Source: Iamia sp035765045
GTDB taxonomy: Bacteria > Actinomycetota > Acidimicrobiia > Acidimicrobiales > Iamiaceae
DNA: 64,000 nucleotides
Direction: 5' to 3'
NCBI GenBank assembly: GCA_035765045.1
Contig: DASTYI010000067.1
Coordinates: 1-64,000 of the forward strand
How positions within the stretch are numbered: position 1 is the stretch's first letter; every line of letters starts with the position of its first letter. Under the pieces are notes generated by a model. That model was not told the DNA's origin and did no database searches. It saw only the letters and a program-made list of their open reading frames with translations. The position numbers and the translations under genes are program-made. Below are positions 45,307-53,621 of this stretch, one piece after another.

Positions 45307-46526
45307 CCGGTCGGGAGGACCGCCAGGTCGTCATCTGCAGCCCGCTCCGGACACCGGTCGGGCGCTACGGCGGCGCCCTCGCCGGCCTCGGCGCGGCCGA
45401 CCTGGCGGCGACCATCGTGGGAGGCCTGCTCGACCGCACCGGCGTCGCCCCCGAGGCCGTCGACGACGTGATCCTGGGCCAGTGCTACCCCAGCGGTGAG
45501 GCGCCCGCCATCGGTCGGGTCGCCGCCCTCGACGCCGGGTGGCCGGTCACCGTCCCGGGCGCCCAGGTCGACCGGCGGTGCGGCTCGGGCCTCCAGGCCG
45601 TGATCGACGCCGCCCTGCACGTCGGGGCCGGTGCCGCCGAGGTCGTGGTCGCCGGGGGCGTCGAGAGCATGAGCACGGTCGAGCACTACGCGCCCGGCCC
45701 CCGGACCGGCGACGACGCCGCGCCGCTGCTCGACCGCCTGGTGCGGGCCCGCGAGACGGCGGGGGGCCGGCACCACCCGGTGCCCGGCGGGATGATCGAG
45801 ACGGCCGAGAACCTCCGACGGGAGCTCGGCATCAGCCGCGAGGACCAGGACCGGCTGGCGGTCGAGTCCCACCGGCGGGCGGTCGCCGCCCACGACGCCG
45901 GCCGCTTCGCCGACGAGCTGCTGCCGGTCACGGTGCCCGGCCCGGGGGGCGGGCTCCGGGTCGATCGCGACGAGCACCCGCGACCGGACACCACGGTCGA
46001 GGGCCTGGCCCGGCTGCGCCCGGTCCTCGGCCACCTCGACGCCGAGGCGACCGTGACCGCCGGGAACGCCAGCGGCCAGAACGACGGGGCCGCGGCGTGC
46101 CTCGTCACGCACCGGGCGAGGGCCGAGGCCCTCGGCCTGCGCCCGCTGGCCCGGATCGTGTCCTGGGCCGTCGCCGGCGTGGCCCCGTCGACGATGGGCA
46201 TCGGTCCGGTGCCGGCGACCGAGGTCGCCCTGGCCCGGGCCGGGCTCGACCTGGCCGACGTCGACCTCATCGAGCTCAACGAGGCCTTCGCCGCCCAGGT
46301 CCTGGCGTGCACCCGGACGTGGGGGCTGGGCGAGGACGACCTGGCGCGCGTCAACGTCAACGGATCGGGCATCTCCCTCGGCCACCCGGTGGGCGCCACC
46401 GGGGCCCGGATCCTGGCCACGCTCGTGCACGAGATGCACCGGCGGGACGTGCGCTACGGGCTCGAGACGATGTGCATCGGTGGGGGCCAGGGCCTGGCCG
46501 CGGTCGTCGAGCGGGTCGACCCGTGA
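45303..46526 (+). CDS. thiolase (acetyl-CoA acetyltransferase)
   Basis: 407 aa. The nucleophile Cys is in DRRCGSGLQA; the second catalytic pair is in NEAFAAQ, GHPVGATGAR and CIGGGQG. All are standard for a degradative thiolase that cleaves 3-ketoacyl-CoA with CoA. This places the end step of a beta-oxidation-like route in the operon. No acyl-CoA dehydrogenase gene is seen. Confidence 0.94.
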   Translation: MTGREDRQVVICSPLRTPVGRYGGALAGLGAADLAATIVGGLLDRTGVAPEAVDDVILGQCYPSGEAPAIGRVAALDAGWPVTVPGAQVDRRCGSGLQAVIDAALHVGAGAAEVVVAGGVESMSTVEHYAPGPRTGDDAAPLLDRLVRARETAGGRHHPVPGGMIETAENLRRELGISREDQDRLAVESHRRAVAAHDAGRFADELLPVTVPGPGGGLRVDRDEHPRPDTTVEGLARLRPVLGHLDAEATVTAGNASGQNDGAAACLVTHRARAEALGLRPLARIVSWAVAGVAPSTMGIGPVPATEVALARAGLDLADVDLIELNEAFAAQVLACTRTWGLGEDDLARVNVNGSGISLGHPVGATGARILATLVHEMHRRDVRYGLETMCIGGGQGLAAVVERVDP

Positions 46527-47257
46527 CCGCCGAGCGCCAGGTCGCCCTGGTCACCGGCGGCGCCGGTGGCATCGGTGCCGCCGTGGCCCGCCGGCTGACC
46601 GCCGAGGGCATGGCCGTCGTGGTCGTCGATCGCGACGGTGCTGCGGCCGCCGCGGTGGCGGCCGAGCTGGGCCCGGCGGCCACGGGCGAGGGGGTGGACG
46701 TGACCTCCTCGGTCGAGGTCGACGCCCTCGTGGCCCGGGTGCAGGAGGCCCACGGTCGCCTCGACGTCCTCGTCACCGCGGCTGGCTTCGCCCGCGACGC
46801 CCTGCTGGCCGACATGGACGACGAGCGCTGGCGGGCGGTGCTCGACGTCTGCCTCTTCGCCCCCTTCGCGTGCAGCCGGGCGGTCGCCCCGGTCATGGCC
46901 GGCCGGGGCTACGGGCGCATCGTCCACGTGGCGTCCCGCGCCCACCTCGGCAACCCGGGGCAGGCCAACTACTCGGCCGCCAAGGCGGGTGTGATCGGGC
47001 TGACCAAGGCGCTGGCCAAGGAGCTCGGTCGCCACGGGATCACCGCCAACGCGGTGGCGCCCGGCCTCGTCCGCACGCCGATGACCGAGTCCCACCCCCG
47101 CTTCGACGCCATCGCCGAGCGGGCGGCGCGGGAGAGCTCGATCCGCCGCATCGGCGAGCCCGACGACGTCGCCGCCGCCATCGCCTACCTGGCCTCCCCC
47201 GCGGCCGGCTACGTCACGGGCGAGGTCGTCCACGTGTCGGGTGGGAGGTACGGGTGA
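46523..47257 (+). CDS. SDR oxidoreductase (3-hydroxyacyl-CoA dehydrogenase-like)
   Basis: 244 aa. TGGAGGIG, D after beta 2 (VVDRDG), NYSAAKAG and the SRAHLGNPGQANY active-site segment are intact. Its place directly after a thiolase and before a crotonase fits a 3-hydroxyacyl-CoA dehydrogenase-like role, but SDR substrate class cannot be read from sequence. Confidence 0.9.
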   Translation: MTAERQVALVTGGAGGIGAAVARRLTAEGMAVVVVDRDGAAAAAVAAELGPAATGEGVDVTSSVEVDALVARVQEAHGRLDVLVTAAGFARDALLADMDDERWRAVLDVCLFAPFACSRAVAPVMAGRGYGRIVHVASRAHLGNPGQANYSAAKAGVIGLTKALAKELGRHGITANAVAPGLVRTPMTESHPRFDAIAERAARESSIRRIGEPDDVAAAIAYLASPAAGYVTGEVVHVSGGRYG

Positions 47258-48027
47258 CGGGCGGGCGGGTCGAGGTCGAGCGGTTCGGCGCGGTGCGGAC
47301 GATCGTCATCGCCAACCCGGCGACGCGCAACGCCCTCGACGACGACGCCCGGCGGGCCCTGCTCCGCGCCCTGGAGGACGCCAACGCCGACCCGGGGTGC
47401 CGGGCCATCGTGCTCACGGGGGCGGGCGCCACCTTCTGCTCCGGGGGTGACATCGCCTCGATGCCCGTCGCCGAGGCCGCCGTCGCGGCGCGCATGGGCG
47501 AGCTCCACGCCATCGTGGGGCAGCTCCTGGCCGGGGCGACGCCGGTCGTGGCCGCCGTCGAGGGCGTGGCCTTCGGGTCCGGGCTGTCGCTGGTCGCCGC
47601 CTCCGACCACGTCGTGGTGGCCGACGACGCCCGCTTCTGCGCCCCGTTCCCCCGGCTCGGCCTGGTCGCCGACGTGGGCCTGCTGTGGACCCTGCCCCGC
47701 CGGATCGGGTGGGGGAGGGCGCGGTCGATCGTCCTGCGGGCCCGCGAGGTCGGTGCGGCCGAGGCCCACGACATCGGGTTGGCCGACGAGGTGGTCGCCC
47801 CGGGCGCGGCCCGGGAGCGGGCCGAGGCCGTCGCCGCCGAGCTGGCCGAGCTGGCGCCCCGGGCGCTCGCCGAGGCCAAGCGCCTGCTGCTCGCCGGCGT
47901 GGAGCCCCTCGCCGGCTTCCTGGAGGCGGAGCTCGGCGCCCAGCGCGGCCTGCTCGCCACCGACGACTTCGCCGAGGGCCGCACCGCCTTCTACGAGCGT
48001 CGCCGAGCCACCTTCACCGGGGCATGA
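47254..48027 (+). CDS. enoyl-CoA hydratase-like protein (C)
   Basis: 257 aa. Crotonase core NPATRNALDDDARRAL, TFCSGGDIASMP. At the first catalytic position the sequence is APFPRLGLVADVG, with no Glu, and the second catalytic Glu also seems missing (GRARSIV). This may be a non-hydratase member (for example isomerase-, hydrolase- or decarboxylase-like). Overlaps SDR and ligase genes by 4 nt. Confidence 0.8.
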   Translation: MTGGRVEVERFGAVRTIVIANPATRNALDDDARRALLRALEDANADPGCRAIVLTGAGATFCSGGDIASMPVAEAAVAARMGELHAIVGQLLAGATPVVAAVEGVAFGSGLSLVAASDHVVVADDARFCAPFPRLGLVADVGLLWTLPRRIGWGRARSIVLRAREVGAAEAHDIGLADEVVAPGAARERAEAVAAELAELAPRALAEAKRLLLAGVEPLAGFLEAELGAQRGLLATDDFAEGRTAFYERRRATFTGA

Positions 48028-49688
48028 CGGTGCCGGCCGTCGACCCGGAGCGGGCCGCGTGGTACCGCGCCCAGGGGTGGTGGGGCGACCGCACCCTGCT
48101 CGACCGCGTCCGGGAGCTGGCCCGGGACCGACCCGACGACGTGGCCTTCCACGCCGACGCCGGCCCGCTCGGCTGGTCGGGCTACCTCGCCGCCGCCGAC
48201 CGCCTGGCCGCCGTGCTGGCCGGCTGCGGCCTCGGCCCCGGGGACCGGGTGGCGGTGATCGTGCCCGACTCGGCGACCGTCCACGTCGCCCTGCTCGCCG
48301 TCGAGGCCGCCGGCCTGGTCGCGGTGGGCATCGGGGCCCGCGCCGGCGACCGGGAGATCGCCCACCTCGTGGGACGGACCGGGAGCCGCGCCCTGGTGAC
48401 CCTCGACGAGCACCGGGGTCGACCGATGGCGGACCTGGTGAGCGCCCTGGCGGCGGCCGGGGTGGAGGTCGGTCGCCACGTCGTCGTCCCCCGGTTCGAG
48501 GCCGATCCCGACGGGGCGATCCTCGTCGACGGCGTCGCCGCCCCGGCGGGCGAGCCGTCCGCGGCCCGACGACCGCTCGGGCCCGACGACCTGTTCCTGA
48601 TCAACTCCACCTCGGGGACGACCGGGCTGCCCAAGTGCGTCCTGCACACCCAGAACCGGTGGATGTACTTCCACCAGGTCGCGGCCCGCCACGCCGCCCT
48701 CACCCCCGACGAGGTGGTGCTGAGCGCGGTGCCGGCCCCGTTCGGGTTCGGCATCTGGACCGCCCACGTCACGCCGACCCTGCTCGGGGCGCCGACCGTC
48801 GTGACCGAGCGCTTCGACGCGGCGCGGACCCTCGAGCTGATCGACCGCCACCGGGTCACGATGCTGGCCTGTGTCAGCACCCAGCTGGTCATGATGCTGG
48901 CCGCCGCCGACGACACCCACGACCTCACCTCGCTGCGGGTCGTCTTCACCGGCGGCGAGGCCGTGCCCTACGAGCGGGCCCTCGCCTTCGAGGAGCGCAC
49001 CGGCTGCACCGTCCTCCAGTTCTTCGGGTCGAACGAGACCGGGCTGCTCTCGGGGACCACCCTCGAGGATCCCCCCGACCGCCGGCTCCGCACCGCCGGG
49101 CGGGTGGTGCCGGAGATGGAGGTGCGCCTGTACGACGGCGACCGCGACGTGACCGCCACCGGGCGGGGACAGCCGGCCGGGCGAGGCCCGGCGACCTGCC
49201 TCGGCTACCTCGACGACCCGGCGGCCAACGCCGAGCTGGTCAACGCCGACGGGTGGATGCTCATGGGCGACATCTGCACCCTCGACGCCGACGGCTACCT
49301 GACCGTCGTGGGGCGCACGTCCGACATCATCATCCGCGGCGGCAAGAACATCAGCGCCGCCCAGGTCGAGGACGAGGTGATGACCCACCCCGACGTCGTC
49401 CTCGCCGCCGCCCTGGCCCAGCCCGATCCCGTCTTCGGCGAGCGGGTCTGCGCCTACGTCGAGCTGGTCGAGGGGGCCGACCTCGACCTCGTCGGCCTCG
49501 GGGAGCACCTGGCCCGGCGGGGGACCTCCAAGGAGCTCCGCCCCGAGGCCCTCGTCGTCCTCGACCGCCTGCCCCGCTCGAGCGGCGGCAAGGTCGCCAA
49601 GGGCGAGCTCAAGGACGACCTGGCCCGCCGCCTGGCCACCGACACCCGCCCCGACACCGGAGGACCCCGCCGTGCGCAGCACCGATGA
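48024..49688 (+). CDS. AMP-forming acyl-CoA ligase
   Basis: 554 aa. Adenylation motifs in order: INSTSGTTGLPK, GSNETGL, GDICTLDADGYLTVVGR, RGGKNISAAQVEDE, and the A10-like C-terminal SSGGKVAKGEL with its catalytic Lys. It joins an acid (aliphatic or aromatic) to CoA via an acyl-AMP. It likely starts the CoA-thioester part of the pathway. Overlaps the next gene by 17 nt. Confidence 0.92.
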   Translation: MTVPAVDPERAAWYRAQGWWGDRTLLDRVRELARDRPDDVAFHADAGPLGWSGYLAAADRLAAVLAGCGLGPGDRVAVIVPDSATVHVALLAVEAAGLVAVGIGARAGDREIAHLVGRTGSRALVTLDEHRGRPMADLVSALAAAGVEVGRHVVVPRFEADPDGAILVDGVAAPAGEPSAARRPLGPDDLFLINSTSGTTGLPKCVLHTQNRWMYFHQVAARHAALTPDEVVLSAVPAPFGFGIWTAHVTPTLLGAPTVVTERFDAARTLELIDRHRVTMLACVSTQLVMMLAAADDTHDLTSLRVVFTGGEAVPYERALAFEERTGCTVLQFFGSNETGLLSGTTLEDPPDRRLRTAGRVVPEMEVRLYDGDRDVTATGRGQPAGRGPATCLGYLDDPAANAELVNADGWMLMGDICTLDADGYLTVVGRTSDIIIRGGKNISAAQVEDEVMTHPDVVLAAALAQPDPVFGERVCAYVELVEGADLDLVGLGEHLARRGTSKELRPEALVVLDRLPRSSGGKVAKGELKDDLARRLATDTRPDTGGPRRAQHR

Positions 49689-50931
49689 CCTCGCCGAGGA
49701 CCTCGGCTTCACCAAGGCCAAGACGGGCGCGGACCGCACCGTCACGTTCCTCCCCGAGCCGCCGCGGGCGGAGCGGCGCTACACGCTCATCTCGGTCGAC
49801 GACCACATCGTCGAGCCGCCCCACACCTTCGAGGGCCGGATGCCGGCGCACCTCGTCGACCGTGCGCCCCGGGTGGTGGAGACCGACGACGGGCGCCAGA
49901 CGTGGCTCTACGACGGCGTGGCCCTGCCCAACGTGGGCTTCAACGCCGTGGTCGGCCGGCCCGTGTCGGAGTACGGCTTCGAGCCGGCCCGCTTCGACGA
50001 GATGCGGCGGGGGGCGTGGGACATCGACGCCCGGGTGGCCGACATGGACCTGAACGGGGTCTACGCCTCGCTGAACTTCCCGTCCTTCCTGCCCGGCTTC
50101 GCCGGCCAGCGGCTGCAGCTGACCACCCCGGACCGGGAGCTGGCGCTGGCGTCGGTCCGGGCCTGGAACGACTGGCACATCGAGGAGTGGGCCGGCCGGC
50201 ACCCGGGGCGGATCATCCCCTGCCAGATCCCGTGGCTGCTCGACCCCGAGGTCGGCGCCCGCATGATCCACGAGAACGCCGAGCGCGGCTTCCGGGCCGT
50301 CTCGTTCAGCGAGGGGCCCCACAACCTCGGCCTGCCGAGCATCCACAGCGGCCACTGGGACCCGATCCTGCGGGCCTGCGCCGAGACGGGAACGGTCGTC
50401 AACCTCCACATCGGGTCCTCGGGGGCGTCCCCCGCCACGAGCGACGACGCCCCGCCCGACGTGGTCGGGGTGCTCTTCTTCGCCTACGCCATCTACGCCG
50501 CCGTCGACTGGCTCTACTCGCTCGTGCCGGTGCGGTTCCCCGACATCAAGATCTGCCTGAGCGAGGGCGGGATCGGCTGGGTCGCCGGGCTCCTCGACCG
50601 CCTCGACCACATGCTCAGCTACCACGACATGTACGGGACGTGGACCGACGAGCTGACCCCGGCCGAGGTGCTGCAGCGGAACTTCTGGTTCTGCGCCGTG
50701 GAGGACCAGTCGTCGTTCGCCCTGCGGGACCGGATCGGGGTCGACCACATCCTCCTCGAGGCCGACTACCCGCACTGCGACTCGAGCTGGCCCCGGACCC
50801 AGGAGGTGGTGGCCGAGGAGCTGGCCGGCCTGCCGCCCGAGGACGTGCGCAAGCTGACGTGGGAGAACGCCTCCCTGCTGTACCGGCACCCCGTGCCGGC
50901 GGCGGTGCAGGAGGACCCGGACGCCTACTGA
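49672..50931 (+). CDS. amidohydrolase family 2 protein (2)
   Basis: 419 aa. The first 35 residues are an extra lead, then ISVDDHIVEP starts the barrel (D-x-H type metal site). LEADYPHCDSSWP near residue 365 supplies the late Asp and His. It is more distant from the 24446 enzyme and may decarboxylate or hydrolyse a ring-derived acid. GTG at 49672 follows GGAGGA. A hairpin ends the operon just after. Confidence 0.85.
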   Translation: MRSTDDLAEDLGFTKAKTGADRTVTFLPEPPRAERRYTLISVDDHIVEPPHTFEGRMPAHLVDRAPRVVETDDGRQTWLYDGVALPNVGFNAVVGRPVSEYGFEPARFDEMRRGAWDIDARVADMDLNGVYASLNFPSFLPGFAGQRLQLTTPDRELALASVRAWNDWHIEEWAGRHPGRIIPCQIPWLLDPEVGARMIHENAERGFRAVSFSEGPHNLGLPSIHSGHWDPILRACAETGTVVNLHIGSSGASPATSDDAPPDVVGVLFFAYAIYAAVDWLYSLVPVRFPDIKICLSEGGIGWVAGLLDRLDHMLSYHDMYGTWTDELTPAEVLQRNFWFCAVEDQSSFALRDRIGVDHILLEADYPHCDSSWPRTQEVVAEELAGLPPEDVRKLTWENASLLYRHPVPAAVQEDPDAY

Positions 50932-50942
50932 CGCCGCCGTCC

Positions 50943-50962
50943 CGGTCCCGGGGCCGGGACCG
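50943..50962. terminator. hairpin after the beta-oxidation operon
   Basis: An 8-bp stem (CGGTCCCG / CGGGACCG) with a GGGC loop lies 12 nt after the amidohydrolase stop and before the GntR gene start. Confidence 0.55.
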
Positions 50963-50989
50963 CCCGGAGGAGGGGGGTAACCTCCCGCA

Positions 50990-51763
50990 GTGGACGCTGG
51001 TGAGAGGGAGGCCCGACCGGCGGCGAGTCGCCCGGTCCGGGGGGTGAGCCTGGCCGAACAGGTGGCCGGCCAGCTGCGCGAGCGGATCGTCACCGGCGAG
51101 CTGTCCGAGGGCACCGTGCTGCCCAAGCAGGAGGACCTGCTCGCCGAGTTCGGCGTGAGCAAGCCCTCGCTGCGCGAGGCGTTGCGCATCCTGGAGGCCG
51201 AGGGCCTGGTGCTGGTGCGGCGGGGGAAGGTCGGCGGCGCCGTCGTCCAGAGCCCCCCGGTGGACAGCACGGCCCGTGGCATCGAGGTCGCCCTGCGCTC
51301 CCGGCGGGTGACCCCCGACGAGGTGGCCACGGCCCTGCGCCACCTCGAGCCCGTGTGCGCCCGGCTCTGCGCCAGCCGCCCCGATCGGGAGGAGGCGGTG
51401 CTCCCCGTCCTGCGCGAGGCCCACGAGGCGGGGGCGGCGGCGCTCGACGACATCCGTCGCTACACGGTGGAGACCCGTCGCTTCCACGCCGCCCTGGTGG
51501 AGACCTGCGGTGACCAGACCATCGCCCTGCTGCTCGGGGCGCTGGAGCGGATCTGCGCCGAGGCGTCCTCGCAGTGGGCCGACGAGGTCTCGACCCAGGG
51601 CGTGGCCGCCGACGACCCCATCTCCGACCCGGCCTACCGCGCCGAGGCGGTGGCGGCCCACGCCGCCCTCATCGAGCTGATCGAGGCCGGTGACGCCGAC
51701 GGCGCCGAGCGCCTGACTCGCGAGCACGCCGGCAGCCGACGGCTGCCCACCCTGGGGGCGTGA
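50990..51763 (+). CDS. GntR/FadR-type (FCD) transcriptional regulator 2
   Basis: 257 aa. The winged helix (residues about 20-85) is nearly the same as that of regulator 1: PKQEDLLAEFG, SKPSLREALRILEAEGLV. The FCD half is more divergent (RRYTVETRRFHAALVETCG). So the two probably bind similar operators but sense different ligands. A GTG start is given; a TTGACA-like promoter is not seen close by. Confidence 0.88.
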   Translation: MDAGEREARPAASRPVRGVSLAEQVAGQLRERIVTGELSEGTVLPKQEDLLAEFGVSKPSLREALRILEAEGLVLVRRGKVGGAVVQSPPVDSTARGIEVALRSRRVTPDEVATALRHLEPVCARLCASRPDREEAVLPVLREAHEAGAAALDDIRRYTVETRRFHAALVETCGDQTIALLLGALERICAEASSQWADEVSTQGVAADDPISDPAYRAEAVAAHAALIELIEAGDADGAERLTREHAGSRRLPTLGA

Positions 51764-51800
51764 CCCACCTCTGACCCGCCGACCCTTGCCAATCGAACTT

Positions 51801-51820
51801 ATCTATGTAAACATATAGAT
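51801..51820. promoter_or_regulatory. AT-rich near-palindrome upstream of the aldolase gene
   Basis: ATCTATGTAAACATATAGAT is a near-perfect inverted repeat in otherwise GC-rich DNA, 25 bp before the ATG at 51845. A TTGCCA (51786-51791) may be the -35 element. It differs from the TCATC box but has the same AT-rich operator-like design. Confidence 0.45.
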
Positions 51821-51844
51821 GTTAGGTCGGCCCAGGAGGCGAAG

Positions 51845-52651
51845 ATGGCAGCGTTCCCCGGCACCGGCGCGACCCCGACCATCGCCGCGTCGCGCGGCGG
51901 GCGGGCCGCCTGGGAGCCCCGCATCACCCCGGTCACCGGTGTGGACCTCACCCCCGCCCAGGAGCTGGCCTGCGCCTTCCGGATCCTGGCCGCCGAGGGC
52001 TTCAGCGAGAACATGGCCGGCCACATCACCGTCGGCGACGAGGACGGCCGCATGCTGGTCAACCCCTGGGGCCTGTGGTGGGAGGAGGTCTCGGCGTCGG
52101 ACCTCTGCCTGGTCTCGGCCGACGCCGAGGTGCTCGCCGGGCGCTGGGACGTCACGCCGGCGATCCACATCCACAGCGAGCTGCACCGCCTCCGCCCCGA
52201 CGCCCGGGTCGTGATCCACAACCACCCGTACCACGCCACCGTGCTGGCCGCCCTGGGGCTCCTGCCCGACGCCTTCCACCAGACGGGGGCGATGTACGAG
52301 GGCGACCTGGCGTTCGTCGACGAGTACACCGGCGAGGTCGACAGCGCGGCGCTGGGGGAGGACCTCGCCCGGCGCATCGGCGACGCCAGCGTGGTGGTGC
52401 TCGCCAACCACGGCGTGATCGTGACCGCGCCGACGGTGCCCGAGGCGACCTACCGCGCCGCCTCGTTCGACCGGCAGTGCCGCCTCGCCTACGACGTGCT
52501 CCTCGCCGGCGCCGCGGGGGCCCGGGCCACCGTGGTCGACCCCTCCCTCCGCCCCGCCATGCGGGCCTCCCTTCTCGAACGGGCCTCGGAGGTGTTCTGG
52601 AACGGTTGGGTCCGCCGCCTCCTCCGGACCGACCCCGACGTCCTCCGCTGA
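51845..52651 (+). CDS. class II aldolase/adducin-like protein
   Basis: 268 aa. Zinc-ligand clusters IHIHSELH and HNHPYH identify the class II aldolase (L-fuculose-1-phosphate aldolase/ RhaD-like) family. The N-terminal 35 residues are an extension. It may cleave a C-C bond in the pathway. AGGAGG precedes the ATG. It is followed 3 nt later by the sucrase/ferredoxin-like gene. Confidence 0.87.
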   Translation: MAAFPGTGATPTIAASRGGRAAWEPRITPVTGVDLTPAQELACAFRILAAEGFSENMAGHITVGDEDGRMLVNPWGLWWEEVSASDLCLVSADAEVLAGRWDVTPAIHIHSELHRLRPDARVVIHNHPYHATVLAALGLLPDAFHQTGAMYEGDLAFVDEYTGEVDSAALGEDLARRIGDASVVVLANHGVIVTAPTVPEATYRAASFDRQCRLAYDVLLAGAAGARATVVDPSLRPAMRASLLERASEVFWNGWVRRLLRTDPDVLR

Positions 52652-52654
52652 CCG

Positions 52655-53515
52655 GTGGGCGGCTGCGCCCCGTGGGCCCGCGCCGCCGGTCTCGACCCGG
52701 CGGGCTCGGCCCCGGTCACCCCCGCCCTGGTGCTCGTCGACCAGCCGCGACCGTGGCCCCGCGCCGTCGAGGAGATCGAGGCGCTGGCGCCGCTGGCGGG
52801 GCGGGCCCGCGTCCAGCTGGTCGTCCCCGCCGAGGGTGACCGCGGCGCCGGGCGGAGGGTCCGGGCCTACGTCCGCCGACCCGGGCGCGCCACCTACGGT
52901 CGGGCCGAGGGGCGGGCGCCGGACGGGAGCGTCGCGGCCCTGGCCGTCGAGCTCCTCGCCGCGGCCGAGGAGACGCGGGCCGAGGCGCCGATCGAGGTCC
53001 TCGTCTGCGCCCACGGCGCCCGGGACCGGTGCTGCGGCTCGCTCGGCACCCGCCTGGCCCTCGGCGGCGGGGGGGAGGTGACGGTCGAGCGGACCAGCCA
53101 CCTCGGGGGGCACCGGTTCGCGCCGACGGCGCTGACCCTGCCCGACGGCCGGTACTGGGCGTTCCTCGACGCCGACCGGCTGGGCGCGGTGGTGCGCCGC
53201 GACGGACCGGTGGGCGCCGTGCTCGCCCACCACCGGGGCTCGTCGCTCGTGGACGGGCCCGCCCTCCAGGTGCTCGAGGCCGCCGCCTTCGCCCGGGTGG
53301 GGTGGGGCTGGGACCGCTGGGAGCGAGCGGCGGCCGAGGAGCCCGACGGGACGCTGCGGCTCGACGCCGTCGACGAGAGGGGGAGGGCCTGGCGCTGGTC
53401 GGCCCGGCCCGGGCCGTCCCGGGAGATCGTGGTCCCGCCCTGTGGGGCCGGGGCGCCGGTGGTGCACCGCGCCCCGTCGCTGATCGGGCTCCGGTGCGAC
53501 GTGCCCGACGCCTGA
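52655..53515 (+). CDS. sucrase/ferredoxin-like (Suc_Fer) protein
   Basis: 286 aa. Motifs CAHGARDRCCG and RTSHLGGHRFAPTAL match the Suc_Fer-like family, a thioredoxin-fold [2Fe-2S] type protein in which the paired Cys in the middle bind the cluster. The N-terminal Cys in GGCAPWA may be a further ligand. It may transfer electrons to the P450 or another oxygenase of the island, which otherwise lacks a ferredoxin. That role is inference. Confidence 0.78.
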   Translation: MGGCAPWARAAGLDPAGSAPVTPALVLVDQPRPWPRAVEEIEALAPLAGRARVQLVVPAEGDRGAGRRVRAYVRRPGRATYGRAEGRAPDGSVAALAVELLAAAEETRAEAPIEVLVCAHGARDRCCGSLGTRLALGGGGEVTVERTSHLGGHRFAPTALTLPDGRYWAFLDADRLGAVVRRDGPVGAVLAHHRGSSLVDGPALQVLEAAAFARVGWGWDRWERAAAEEPDGTLRLDAVDERGRAWRWSARPGPSREIVVPPCGAGAPVVHRAPSLIGLRCDVPDA

Positions 53516-53528
53516 GCGCTTGTGGCGC

Positions 53529-53567
53529 TTGACACGTCCTCATTTTCATATCATTGTGATTAATGAG
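53529..53567 (+). promoter_or_regulatory. promoter/operator of the nitrate-taurine-type ABC operon
   Basis: A consensus TTGACA (53529-53534) is followed by an AT-rich region with an outer inverted repeat CTCATT...AATGAG (53539-53567) and an inner ATCA-TTG-TGAT (53550-53560). The -10 element is uncertain because several TATCAT/TGTGAT candidates overlap it. It is an operator-like region, again AT-rich in GC-rich DNA. Confidence 0.5.
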
Positions 53568-53621
53568 ACGTTGAACCCGCGCAACCGGCGTGGGTCACGG
53601 ACATCCAGGAGGCCGACGCAG

